In this document: piece after piece, positions 51,654-63,872 of the stretch
Position numbering within the stretch: the first letter of the stretch is position 1
Layout of the letters: every line of letters starts with the position of its first letter
Origin: Chrysomallon squamiferum
Lineage: Eukaryota; Mollusca; Gastropoda; Neomphalida; Peltospiridae
Length of the DNA stretch: 64,000 bases
Direction of reading: 5' to 3'
Assembly: GCA_012295275.1 (NCBI GenBank)
Contig: CM022671.1
Span: 2,187,439 to 2,251,438, forward strand
The notes under the pieces: generated by a model
Told to the model about the DNA's origin: nothing
Seen by the model: the letters and a program-made list of their open reading frames with translations, nothing else
Databases searched by the model: none
Program-made: the position numbers and the translations under genes

Positions 51654-53593
51654 ATGGGAGTTCTTCTCCTCTTACTCTTTACTGTAACATCCGTGTATTC
51701 TTTAGTGAAACCTCACTGTAAAGTACCCGGTGAATATAAACAACATTCTTCCACATTCTGTCAAAGTGGATGTGAAGATGGATGGCAAGGAATCCAGTGT
51801 AGACGAAGATGTCCTGAGTCCTGTCTCAAATGTGATCGCGTGACTGGAAACTGTTCTGGACAGTGCAAAGACGGTTATTTTGGAGTCAGTTGTTCATCTG
51901 AATGTTTGGAATGTTCACAGTGTGACGCAGATGGTGTCTGTGTTAACAGTGAAACCACTGGAAATAGTAGAACACCAGCAGCATATATATGTGAGTTATT
52001 TTACTGTGTTATTATTCAGTCCTAGATTATAATTTTAAATTTTAAGTATTTATTTATTATTTATTTATAAATTTATATATTTATTTATTTGTTTGTTTGT
52101 TTGTTTGTTCTTTGTTTATTTGTTTGTTTATTTTAATTTATTTCTTATTTAATTTGTTAGATAATAATAATAATGCTATTGTGAGATTACATATATTTAT
52201 ATAATTAATTATTATAACAATGATAACTACAACTACTTCTATTACTAGCTCTACTAACATTGCTGTTGCTGCTGTAATACAAATACGGTGCAAGTATGAA
52301 GCAGGTCTGCAAGGAATGTTTAAAATAAATGTATCAGGATGAACAAAATAAAAGTAAAGTATGGGTATAAAATAGGTGCAAAATGAGAGCATAAAATAAA
52401 TGCATAGTGAAAGTATAAAATAAGTTTAAAGTGATGTATAAAAATGGGTGCAGTGAATAATATATATGTAATAAGTGCATGGTGAAGTATATAAGTGAAC
52501 AGTGAGCGTATACAAATTAGTGCGTGTATAGTGAGCGTATACAAATTAGTGTGTGTATTGTGAGTGTATAAATATTAGTGCGTGTATAGTGAGCGTATAA
52601 ATATTAGTGCGTGTATAGTGAGTGTACAAAAATTAGTGCGTGTACAGTGAGCGTATACAAATTAATATGTTTATAGTGAGTGTATAAAAATGAATACTTG
52701 TGCAATGAACGTATACAAGATAAAACTAGTTCTGTGAGTAGAAAGTACGTTTACACAGAATAAATGATATGAAAAATCTATATTTAACCCTACACATTAA
52801 ATAAATACCATACACAGATAAACTCTAAACTTGAGTCTGTTTTTCTCGTATTTGCAGATGCTGCTGGTTCGACAAAATTATCTTCCGATTTCGGCAAAGG
52901 AGTTGGATGTGGTATCGGCATCACTATCATCATCGGCATGTTCGTTATTTCTATATATTGTTGTTATAGGTATGAAAGTTTCTGTGTTATTTTCTAAGAA
53001 ATTAATAATTTTCGATTTTTTTTTCTTTTTTTTTTTTAACTTTCGGCCATTTTCCATTGCAATAAATACTCTACGAATAGTTCATTAAGAAGACTTAGAT
53101 GTGAATTATATTGTCTAAGGGACTGCATACAAAATAATCCTTAATTTTAATATAAACAGAGTAATCCATCAAGATGTAGTTTGGGTTTTCTCTCTTATTA
53201 TCTGCACGGTTCTGAACAACATCAGTGATGCTATTAAAGTGCAGGTTACAAATATGTTTATTTTATCATTACATAAACCAACTGTACAGCCACTTCTGGA
53301 ATAGAAAAAAATGCAATATAATCAGTCTGTCCCGCTGAATATATGTATCTACCAGCGTCTCTCTCTCTCTACCGTCTGTCTGTCTGTCTATCTCTCTATC
53401 TATCTGTCTGTCTATTAAACATCAATCTAATTCTCTCTGTCGGACTGTTTCGATAATTCTCTCTCCTTATCTCTATCACTAATTTATTAATTATTTTTTA
53501 TTTTATTCTAATTCCAGGAACAGGAAGAACAATTCTTCTTCCACATTCTCGATCGTCTCTCTCAAGATTGGTAACTGTTTTTATCACAGGTAA
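51654..53593 (+). CDS. Complete short EGF receptor, three coding exons, 174 aa
   Basis: Exons 51629-51990 (coding from 51654), 52858-52969 and 53518-53593, GT-AG introns, phases 1 and 2. Signal peptide MGVLLLLLFTVTSVYS, then PHCKVPGEYKQ, two EGF-like units (CQSGCEDGWQGIQCRRRC; CKDGYFGVSCSSEC), CDADGVC and a short Ser/Thr stalk. The membrane helix is at residues ~127-148 (GCGIGITIIIGMFVISIYCC), followed by a short basic cytoplasmic tail (RNRKNNSSSTFSIVSLKIGN, then CFYHR). The stop TAA lies inside AGGTAAGTG, so the frame ends in Arg-stop unless that donor-like site is used. AATAAA at 53723-53728 supports ending here. It has no signalling motif, so it may act as a decoy, co-receptor or adhesion protein; that is inference. 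The Met is chosen because it is conserved in every copy. Confidence 0.82.
52498..52690. repeat. ~29-bp minisatellite (VNTR), seven units
   Basis: Units of the form GTGAGCGTATACAAATTAGT followed by GYGTGTATA. The block A copy 1 position (21295-21345) has about two units, so the array has expanded in this copy. Confidence 0.85.
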
Positions 53594-53722
53594 GTGTATT
53601 TCAAATTAATGTAGTATCTGCACTGCAATGTTCTGAATATCAATGTTGGAAAGGCATGCACCTCTAGGTATGGCTTACTCCCATTTGGTCGAATTCCCCA
53701 CTGGTCGAATCTCTAAAACAGC

Positions 53723-53728
53723 AATAAA
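53723..53728 (+). promoter_or_regulatory. Polyadenylation signal of the 51.7-kb receptor
   Basis: AATAAA 130 bases after the AGGTAA stop. The truncated 33-kb copy has AATAGA at the corresponding place. Confidence 0.5.
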
Positions 53729-54024
53729 CGTGGACAAATAATCTTACTGATATGCGTGCTATTATTTTGGCTGTATGTGTATTATTTTCTATTTCTCTTG
53801 CTGTCTCGGTTCTTTTTTGTTGCATTTTTATGTTTTTCAATACCGGTAAATAATCTATTCCTGTTCTGTTGCAGTACTACGAATTTTCTATGCATTATTA
53901 ATTTAACAGTCACTGTTTATTTATTACAGAAAAACATATTAATTATGTTTGTAAAGATGTCAGATAATGGTTCAAGGAAGATTTTGATTTCGTAGGACAC
54001 AAATGAACTTCCTTCTTTATGTTG

Positions 54025-54210
54025 CTTAATTAGTCGTGAAAACTCACGTGATCTAACAGTTATTACGTCAGCTATCAAATTACCTTACACGATCACGTTC
54101 GCATTCTCCAGAAATGTTTTATCTCTGTTCAGTAAATAAAGAAAAATACCTTTCTTTAGTTAGAAATCTTTCTTCTTGGGGAATTATGACCATTGCTGTG
54201 TAGAGAAATG
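54025..54210 (+). repeat. Dispersed repeat family R1, direct copy
   Basis: Closely matches 31780-31965; a shorter additional piece follows at 54738-54820. Confidence 0.75.
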
Positions 54211-54469
54211 ACTGCTATTACAATAAACATACCTACTTTCATGTAGAGATTTCAAAATAATAAAAAAAATAATAATAATAATTGGGGATTAGCGTTTCCA
54301 AATACTGAAGTTATTATAATGACAGAAACTTTGTCGATGACATTCCTTACTGTCAGTGGTTTCGTGTTTGAAAACAAATACAATAAAATAAATAAATAAA
54401 TAAATGTATATATATCCATATATATATATAAACCAAGAGAAATATTTCTGAAATCAAGAAAACTAGAAT

Positions 54470-54730
54470 GACTAAATTTTTAAAGCCCTTTAAATCTGAA
54501 TGTGAAATTAATGAAAATGTCATTAAGAATAAATTAGTTTTTTGATTATTTACATTTTGGTACCTAATCTTTCTTGGTGTTTTTTGTAATTTTTTATTTT
54601 ATTTTATTTTATTTTATTTTATTTTATTTTTTGCACAGAAATGTCTAAACACAGACTGCTGCTCAGCTAAACAGAAGGAACAAATCCATCTACAGAGAAA
54701 ACATGAAAAGCATGAGAGAAACATGCAAAT
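54470..54730 (+). pseudogene. Degraded EIF2B1 3' end (last codons plus 3' UTR)
   Basis: TTTAAATCTGAATGTGAAAT, a following AAGAATAAATTAG, TTGATTATTTACATTTTGGT and AAACAGAAGGAACAAAT parallel 6795-6980 in order, including the EIF2B1 stop and AATAAA region. Upstream coding exons are not recognisable here. An R1 piece is joined directly after it. Confidence 0.65.
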
Positions 54731-54896
54731 GAATTCAGTAAATAAAGTAAGATACATTTCTTTCGTTAGAAATCTTTCTTCTCGGGGAATTATGACCACT
54801 GCTGTGTACAGATATGTCCGTTAATGATTTGAGTTGTGAAATACCATGAATAGTTTTCTAATTTTGTTTCTTCAGTAGAAATATTTTAAATAAAAC

Positions 54897-54936
<40 letters not shown>

Positions 54937-57383
54937 ATTATGCAAGCGCATTGACTTTAGTAAATATCTTTAAAACAGTAAATAAATGAATAAAAGAAAA
55001 CATTTGAAAATTTAGAAACTTTTAGTTTAGTTTTATAAAATTACATTACGATTTATAATATAACTGTAAGAAATATCACTTTCTATCAAAATTTAATAAT
55101 AAAATATATTTAAAACACTATACAAATGCGAAACTACAATAGTCATAATAAAAACATAGTGTTTCGTATATAAAAATATGCTGACAACTAACAAAGAAAG
55201 GCTTAATAGATTACTATATGATAAAAAGCATTACCACTATTTCACATTTTTTAATTACATTCGTATAGTACAGAATATTTCCTGCCATTAGAAAAGTATT
55301 TATGTACATTTTAGAAATAAAATAAAATATATCAACATAATTAGTTGATAAAATCATATATATATATATAAATCCAAACAAACAAAGAAACAAAGAAACA
55401 AAAAAGGTGAAAATATAAAATATGACAAATATATTAATATTTAATAAACATTAATGAAAACCTCATACTTTCAATTGTTGTAATTTATAAATATTGGTTA
55501 ATATCTAATTAAATATATTGTAGAGAAAAATTTAGTATATTAAGTTAAAACAATAAAATAATAAACCTGCTTGCGATAAGAGAGTAAGACAAACAAAAAA
55601 CAAACAAATAAATAAATATTTTATATTTATTATAATTTTTGAAAAATGCATTTAAAAAAAAGAAAATATATCGTCTTTCGTTATTCATCAAAGTATGGTT
55701 ATGTTTTCTCCAGTTCTGATTTTCAGCTTTGTGGCACCTTCACACACTGATCCTAGTTTGTCTGTGCATAGGTTTCCGTTGCGAGCCCACGTCATGAAAT
55801 AAATATATAAATAAAAAGAAATGAATGAAAGGAAAGAAAACTGAAAAAATTAAGAAATGAAAGATAAAAAATGAAAAAGAAAAAGAAAGACGGACAAAGA
55901 AGAAGAAAAGTAATGTGTCTGTATTTGTAGGTTTTAATTATATTTTAAATCTCGAAATGTCGAAACAAAGAAAGGCAGAAAAGAAAAGAAAGAGAGAAAA
56001 ACCAATAATAATAATAATAACCATAATAATAATGATGATGATGATGATAACTGTAATAAATACTAGAATTACAATGATAAAAGAAGAAGAAGAAGTAAAT
56101 TATCGAAAAGAGAAAAGATGGAAGACACGATAAAAAAAAAAAGACCCCAAAGAAACATCAAGAACCAATTTACAACTTTGCCAAAGGCCTATGTAGTTAG
56201 ATGTATACTGCTTAAAAAAGAAAAAATATTTACATCGGAAAGAAAACATAAAACCCAGCACCCCATCATATTAATCAGTATGTACAAAGTCACGTGACAG
56301 AACTTTACAGGAGCAGAGATCTGATCTTAAAAAAGATGGATAAATAAAAGGAAATAACTTTGATTCGAAAACAATTTGTGTAATTTATTGTGTTGATTTT
56401 ATAGCAACCATTCTCAAAACAAACAACAACAAAAACAACAACACTAATACAACTGTAGTGTTAACGTGTTAGTATATTATTACAGACAAAGAAGCGTAAA
56501 TATAGTAGTAGTGTTAGTGTGTTAGAAGACTGTTATAGACAAAACAGGTTAAACACAGCACTTCTAGTACTACTGATGTTTCAGAAGATTGTTTTAGAAA
56601 GAAGGATATTCATAGATGAAGTGTTATTGTAGTAGAATGTTATGTTAGAAAAGTTTCAGTAATTTAGAAAGTTATTACAGAAATGCAAGAGCTATCCTTC
56701 CCTTTTTAGTTTCTTCATTCCTCATTTTTTTCTGTATTTTCATTTCTTTTTATTATTATTAATATTAGTATTATTTACTTCTTCCGTTTTTCTTTCTTTC
56801 TTTCATTTAGGACATACATACTCTTGTTCACTTACTTGTGAAGTGTGAAGACACAGCAGACATAAAAAAAAAGTATTTTCTGTTTGAAAAGAAACAGGAA
56901 GAATGAAAATATTGTGTTAAAAATTTACAAACATGGAGTAGATTTATGAATAATTTTGAAATTTGTTCTAAAGTAGATTGCTTTAGCTTTGGTAAATTGC
57001 TGTTATTTAAAGTAAATAGAAAATCACTGGTAATATTATTAACATCTACGTAACACTCTGTGTACTGTGTAGTGGTCTAAAGATGTTCACTCAAGTGTGA
57101 AATGTGAGTCATTTTATACAAATTATATATTACGTTAAAAGGTCCATGTAAAGGATCATTTGTTGACTACCCAGCACAGACTTACCTCGCGTGACAGCTC
57201 AGATTAACAGATAAAAGGTCTTTTCTGAGGACTCCTTGAACGTTTATCGAGAAAAGGCGATATTTCTATTTGCTGATCAGTAATCTTGTTATTTTAGTTT
57301 ATGACTTAACTGGGTGTCTGTAGGGCTTAAAATCATGCTGCGTCTTCTTTTTTATAATACTATTCTGCTTCTTGATAGAAGGC

Positions 57384-57437
<54 letters not shown>

Positions 57438-58167
57438 TCATTTCTTTCTTTCTTTCTTTCTTTATTTATTTATATACGTTAATATGACAAACAATCGGTG
57501 TATTACATAATATGAATGGAAGTTTTGTATTTAGAAGTCTTGTAAATTAATTAAAATTCTTTGTTCATCTTTAATCTTTCTTTCTTTACTCCTTTGTGCT
57601 TCTCTATTATATTGTAACTGTTTTTTATTCAAGATATTTACACAAGAAAATGTGTGTTTTTTCGTTATTTCTTCTCTCTCCTTCCTTTCTCTTTACTTCT
57701 TTATTATCCTGAAAATAAGTAAATTGTCAACTGAAAGACTTTTCTTATGTGAATTTGTATTTCATTCTTATATTTATTTATTTACTGATATATTTAAAAA
57801 CAACAACTACGACAACAAAAAACGTTACAAGAAATATACTATTTCTAACACGTACAATTTTTATATTTGTTATAATATTAATTTAAAAAACAAACAAAAC
57901 AAAACTCTGTCATCTGTAGACGTTATAACATACGTATGTCGTAACGCTAACTAATAATACACAAATGACTTTTGTTAGGTGTTTCGTTACGGATTATATG
58001 TGCATATATACACCAAGAAAAATGTCAGCTTTGGCTTTTTAACTGACAGAAACAAATTAACGTGTTTATCAGAGGAAGCCGCTGTGAAGCAAGCCTTTCG
58101 TAGTCTTTTTCTCTTAAAAGTACGGGGCTGAGCGTGTCTTTGTTTCCAATCTTTTTCATACCAGTGG

Positions 58168-58175
58168 TATAAAAA
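58168..58175 (+). promoter_or_regulatory. Candidate TATA box upstream of the 60.2-kb head exon
   Basis: TATAAAAA in the conserved block described at 22799; flanks (TTTTTCATACCAGTGG before, ACAGATCTCCGTCTACG after) are identical in both copies. Confidence 0.3.
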
Positions 58176-60250
58176 TACAGATCTCCGTCTACGTAAAGAA
58201 ATATACACTGTCATTAGGTCTTTCTTGTGCTCAAGTGTCACTGCTATTGATCGTTACTAAGCTCACTGTGACATGCGCAGAACAGTTGTTTTATTCTGTG
58301 TCGTAAGTAGAAAGATTAACTGATTACACTGATACCAGGATCTGAGTGGAAAACAGCAAAAAAAACAGTGCGAAAGACACAAAACACAACGACGTTAGCT
58401 GGTTAGTTCGTCAGAGGGATATACCTGTTTGGATTTATATACATATACGGAGGTAAAACATTTAGATTAACTTTACTATTCTACTTAAAACTTAAGTGTT
58501 ATATCATCTATTTCAGCTTCTTTGAACTTAATATCATCGTATATAAAGCAATTTGTTTCTGTTTCTGCCTTATATAAGTTTTATTATTATTATTATTATT
58601 AATTACATTGACTACAGCAGAATGTTTATATTAAAACTAATTTAAAAATGTCTTATACATTACAGTTTACAGATCTGATGATAAAATAAATACGTGTTGT
58701 GTCTGTGTGTGTCTGTACAACTAGTATGTAAATATAATTATACTGTCGTCTGTTTTCTTTTAAACTATTTTTTTATATGTTCTCAGTCGCTTTATTTAAT
58801 AAGGATACATTCATACATAGATACACATACATATGCCTGTACATATATATAAAGTCAAATTTGTAAAGCTAGGACTTAAAACTTTACACAAGAGTACTGA
58901 TTCATCCCGATAGTCACGTAGATGATATTACATAATTATTTGTTTCTTTCTTTTCTGTCTCTGATATTAAAGATTCAACAAGGAAACCTTTTATTTTAAA
59001 TACGAAAATATTTCTTAGAATGATGTTATAAGGACTGATTTGTCAAATTAATTAAACCTTTGGGTCACTGTTTACAGAGCGCATGATACACATCAGTGAA
59101 TAAATTCCAAGAGGAACTATTCATACTTATTTATATATATGTTCTTAGTAATGTAGACCCTATATATTGACACAGAGATAAACAAGCTACATAAACAAAA
59201 AATTCGTCTTAATTTTGTTTGAAATATATAAAAGCACTGAATTTATTTCCAACAGTTCTGACTGATTATTTTATCACAAGATTAGTGTAAACTATTAAAG
59301 TGATTCGATCGCAATGACAGTATCTAATGAAGAATGTAATAAAATGGTTTGTTTCGAGAAAACATGCTGGCAAAATAACAAAAAACAAATGGATGTAAGT
59401 AGATGCCACAGAAAACATATAGTGAGAACGGGTTTTAAAAATCAGGATTAATTTGAAGGACATTTTAAATAGAAACGATGAACAAGGTTGATTTATTATT
59501 TTAGAGAAATCTGTTAAATGATAATAAATTAAGAGTTTATTAATATATAAACATAAATTTGTATCCTGAATTATATAGTCTAATAGTTATTCCTAAAGTT
59601 TTATCGGTGTTTAAAACTGTTAACCTCCCTTTAATAAAATTATGTTGAAATAGGAAGATGAAATAGGCCTCCTACTGACAGAATATTTCTTGATTTTTCT
59701 AAGTGTTAATGATTATAAACTCCAGTTTTACTATTTTGCTCTATGTACGATAATCTTTTGAAAGGCGCAAGAGGCTCCTTATCTAATATTAAGTTGTAGT
59801 TTTAATAACCTATTTATTTGTTTATTTTTACATTTGGTATTATTCTTCTCAGTGGCTACCTTCTTTCTATAAAATTATTTTATGTAAAAAAATATTATGA
59901 ACTGTTTTACTGTCATGTGGCACTTTAATAAACAATATAATTCAATTATTAGAAGACAGTAGATATTAGCAAGTAATTAAAATTACAAGTCATTTCATGA
60001 GATTATAGACACCAACAAAATTTAAACAAATTGGAATCTAATAAAAGGTTATGGAATTTGAAACTAAGGAAATAAAGTTTAAAATTAAATGTAACTAGTC
60101 GATACAATTCTGAAACTAAAAATGAACGAAAGAATGAATGAATAAAATTAACTAATTTAACATAAAAAAAAAAAAAAAAAATTCAATTTAACAGTAAGAC
60201 ACTTCTTTATATTTTGCTGTTTCAGGAGTATGAAGAAAATGAGTAAAAAC

Positions 60251-61059
60251 ATGGGAGTTCTTCTCCTCTTACTCTTTACTGTACCATCCGTGAATTCTTC
60301 AATAAAACCTCACTGTAAAGTACCCAGCGAATCTAAACATGTTTGTCAAAGTGGTTGTGAAGATGGATGGTACGGTAAATATTGTAAAATAGACTGTCAT
60401 ATGAATTGTGTGAAGTGTGATCGCCTGACTGGAAATTGTTCTGGACAGTGCAAAGACGGTTATTTTGGAGATCACTGTTTCAATCCCTGTCCACACTGTA
60501 GCGCTGGGTGTGACGCTAAAGGCGAATGTATTACTTCTACAACATCAACACCATCAGCTAACATCAGTAAGTTACTTTACAGAATTATTATTCAGTCATG
60601 GTTTATCATTTATATATACTGTGACTCTCAGTTTTTCGGACTAATACAGGGCAGCACCAGTCCGGAAAATTCAAATGTCTGGAAAGCAACCTAAAATTTA
60701 CCTAAACATTAAACTTTAGTACAACTGTATAATATAGTTATGTAATATTGTAAGAACTTATAGAGAGATGCCTTATTCAAGAAGTTCTATCATTCCTGAC
60801 TGACACTAAGATGCACGTTTTCTTTTTTTCTCTCACTTGTTCCCCTTGAAGCTATACAAGCTATTGTTAGTCCCCCAAAAATCTATTTTAGTAGGTGAAT
60901 AATGAAACAATGGCGCTGATTTGGAGAAAACACTGTTCTGCCATTCCGCTCACAACGCGACGCCTGCACGAGTTGTCGGTCCCTGTCTGGGAACTGGCAG
61001 TAAGTTCAGATATTTAGAATTTTCCAGATATGGTCCGCGAAATCGAGTCAACAGTATAC

Positions 61060-61113
<54 letters not shown>

Positions 61114-62129
61114 TATAACTTTTCAAAGGCGCAAGAGGCTCCTTATTTAATATTATGTTATAGTTTTCATTAGTTCGTATTATTCTTTTCAATGACTACC
61201 TTCTTATATTAGTTTATGTAAATAAAGTATTTCATATTTTATCGACATGTGACACTTACATATTTGTGTGTGTGTGTGTGTTTGTGTGTAAGTGTGTGTG
61301 TGTGTGTAAGTGTGTGTGTGTGTGTGTAAGTGTGTTTATGTGTTCATTCATTTGCAATTTCTAAAATTGTTTATTTATTGATATTATGATTACTACGGTA
61401 ATGATTATTATTGTTGTTCTTGTTGTTGATGATGATGATGATAATGCCTCAACACATTTTTATTTTTAAACAAATTAGAGGAGCACCCAGGCTTTAGCCT
61501 ACTTACGAATAAAACGGTCGTGACAGTAGCTGTTTAGTTTAAATAAATGCACTGATACTACAATTACAGAGAAGTGAACAATGAGGTGCAAAGTAATGAT
61601 AATGTAAAGTGGGTTTACAGTAAGGGCATAAAATAATTTTAGAGTGATATATAGTGACAGTATATAAAAATATAAAGTGGAAGTATATAATAAGTAAACA
61701 ATGAGGTGTTTAATAATTATGTCTACAGTGAGGTATATAACAGGTGTACACAGAGTGTATATAGTAAATACACAGGTAATGTAACAAGAGTACAGTGATA
61801 AATACTCAGTGAGAATAAGTATACAGTGAGAATATATAATAAATATACAATGAGGTTACATATAATAAGTATAGACAGAGGTTTATAATAAGTATGGAAT
61901 GAGGCATATAATAAGTATACTGTGACAGATATAAGTACATAGAAAGTATTTTATAAGTATACAATGAATGTACATTATAAGTGTACAATGAGGTAAGCAA
62001 TAAGTATACTGTGGGTAGATAAATGTACAGTGAGGTATGTAATAATTATACAGTGAAATATATAATAAATATACAGTGCGATATAAAATATATGTGAAGT
62101 GAAAAAACACTAAATAAACAGAAATGGAA

Positions 62130-62199
<70 letters not shown>

Positions 62200-62804
62200 T
62201 TGTGTGTGTGTGTCATATAGATTATGTCCATTATATCACTTTTCATTGACTTTAGTAAATTTTACAAAATAAGGTTAAACGATCAACGAACCTAAAGGAT
62301 TTTCAAATCGATTTGCTACCAATTACACATCATTAGACACATTCGCATGTACAAATAAACAGAATTACATACGTATAGAGGTATATATTTTTAATTTTAT
62401 GTCATTTTTCAAAATTACTTCCAGATGGTAATTTGACAAGTATATCCAGTGACAACTCTACTAAATGTGATGACAATTCTAATAGACTATGCATCGGCAT
62501 CGGAATCGGCATCGGCATCGGCATCGGCATCTTCATCGCAGTCGTCATCGGAATTTCTATCGGCATCCGCATGGACTGGAGAACTAGCCCTGTTAGAAAT
62601 TTTATTATTTGGTATTTGAGGTTTGTCATTTTCCACGTCAAGTTCATCAAAATGTCTTGGTTTCTGATTTGTACTACAAGAAAATCTATATTAAAATGTC
62701 TTCTAATTAATCAGCAAAGAGTAGCCAATACCATGATGGTCCAGGTTTTCTCTCTCAAAATTATCTTTGATATTTTAATTTTTTTTCTGACATTTCAGAT
62801 GTAA
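60251..62804 (+). CDS. Short EGF receptor with Ile-Gly-repeat membrane exon
   Basis: Head exon 60226-60566 (acceptor CAG, donor GTAAGT, phase 1): MGVLLLLLFTVPSVNSS signal, PHCKVPSESKH, EGF units CQSGCEDGWYGKYCKIDC and CKDGYFGDHCFNPC, CDAKGEC, Ser/Thr stalk. An upstream in-frame ATG is at 60230. The next exon starts at 62425: NGNLTSISSDNSTKCDDN, then a membrane helix of repeated Ile-Gly (ATCGGC units, 62491-62531) and FIAVVIGISIGIRMDWRTSP. Read without further splicing the frame stays open to TAA at 62802-62804, giving 231 aa. GT sites at 62612 and 62621 leave phase 2, fitting the STRKN-type tail exons, but the one visible here (63550) has lost its AG. So the 3' end is uncertain. The head matches the 43-kb chimera almost base for base. 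Confidence 0.68.
60908..61010 (+). other. Conserved GC-richer ORF-like block, copy 2
   Basis: ATGGCGCTGATTTGG starts a frame of about 30 residues (MALIWRKHCSAIP, RRLHELSVPVWELA) that ends at GTAAGTTC, a good donor. It looks like a first coding exon, but no partner exon was identified. Confidence 0.35.
61565..62105. repeat. Minisatellite of ~20-bp degenerate units, copy 2
   Basis: Colinear with 25690-26230; unit form AGTGAGGTATATAATAAGTAT with small copy-specific losses. Confidence 0.85.
62135..62213. repeat. (GT)n microsatellite
   Basis: GT run of about 78 bases with one interruption; lies in the intron before the membrane exon. Confidence 0.95.
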
Positions 62805-62836
62805 CAGCTGAATATTCTACAATCTTAGAAAGATGA
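62799..62836 (+). CDS. Terminal tail exon with YSTI motif, copy 2
   Basis: TTTCAG acceptor then VTAEYSTILER and TGA, unchanged from 26876-26913. Preservation of this short frame in both copies suggests it is (or was recently) coding. No clear phase-1 donor exists on the 62.4-kb membrane exon. Confidence 0.4.
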
Positions 62837-63802
62837 TACTGCAGTTGTTTAATTCTTATGTTATTAAGACTTTATGAAATACACATAGATGTCAAAGGTT
62901 AAGACCACTGCAGTCGAAATATATTCATTTAAATACTATTTCTGTTAACGTTATAAATAGATAAATCGCAATCAGAGTTTTAGTGAAAATACAGAAAGAT
63001 TAAAATAGAAATGATTCTTTTATAGTTTAATTTTTCTTTCAATTGTGGATTTTTAACTTGTTCTGATACATATGAACATGATTGTAAACATAAAACATGA
63101 AACATACACAAGTAGAGACTACTAATGTCTTTTTGGTATTGCTGCTGTTACGGTTTTTATTGTTATTGTTGTTGGTTGGTTGATTCGTTTTGTTTTTAGA
63201 ATTAAATATTTATTTTATTTGTACAAGAAAACCTAAATATCATGATGTAGTAGGATGTCCATAATAAATAACATTCTTTTTTTCGCTTATAACAAATGCT
63301 GCGATGTTTAAATTAACTGATGTATGGACCACACTGAACTCGTTGGATTAAGCATAGTAATAAAACAAAAATGTTTGTGTGTATCTGTTGTATGTATGTT
63401 TGTATGTATGTATGTATGCATGAATGTATATATATATATATGTATGTATGTCCCGTTCGTATTCTTGAATGTATGCAACAAACCACGTTTTTAACTATCT
63501 ATATTTGTCTGTCTATATCAGATTTGTTTGGTATTTGTTTATTTTAATTACACTAGGGAGAATCCACCTGACAGGGAGTAAGAAAATGTATCTGTTTTTC
63601 TCACTCTGTCTATTTCTGTGTACCTACTTCTATGCCTGTCTGTCTAGCAATCGTGATACCTACATACTCATTTCCCAATTTCTCTTTCTTTTTTCTTTTT
63701 TTCACTGAACATATGTAACTTTCTCTCTATCTATCTGTCTATCTATCTGTCTATCTACCTATCTATCGATCGATCTATCTATCTATATATCTTTCTATCT
63801 AC

Positions 63803-63872
<70 letters not shown>

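Larger units (their letters stand above)
47850..52730. repeat. Segmental duplication block A, copy 2
   Basis: Colinear with 17210-21370, plus a copy-specific segment at about 49360-50110 and a larger minisatellite at its end. Confidence 0.88.
53729..60225. other. Intergenic between the 51.7- and 60.2-kb receptors
   Basis: No exon supported. R1 repeats at 54025-54210 and 54738-54820. EIF2B1 3'-end remnant 54470-54730. TA run 54900-54931. R3 repeat 56230-56410. Block B copy 2 begins near 56430, with an AAT tract at 57385-57438, a TATA-containing block at 58130-58270 and an inverted R2 repeat at 58965-59110. Confidence 0.65.

Noticed and set aside
62402-62650. Minus-strand frame with repeated Met-Pro
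   Set aside because: Antisense of the ATCGGC repeat in the membrane exon.
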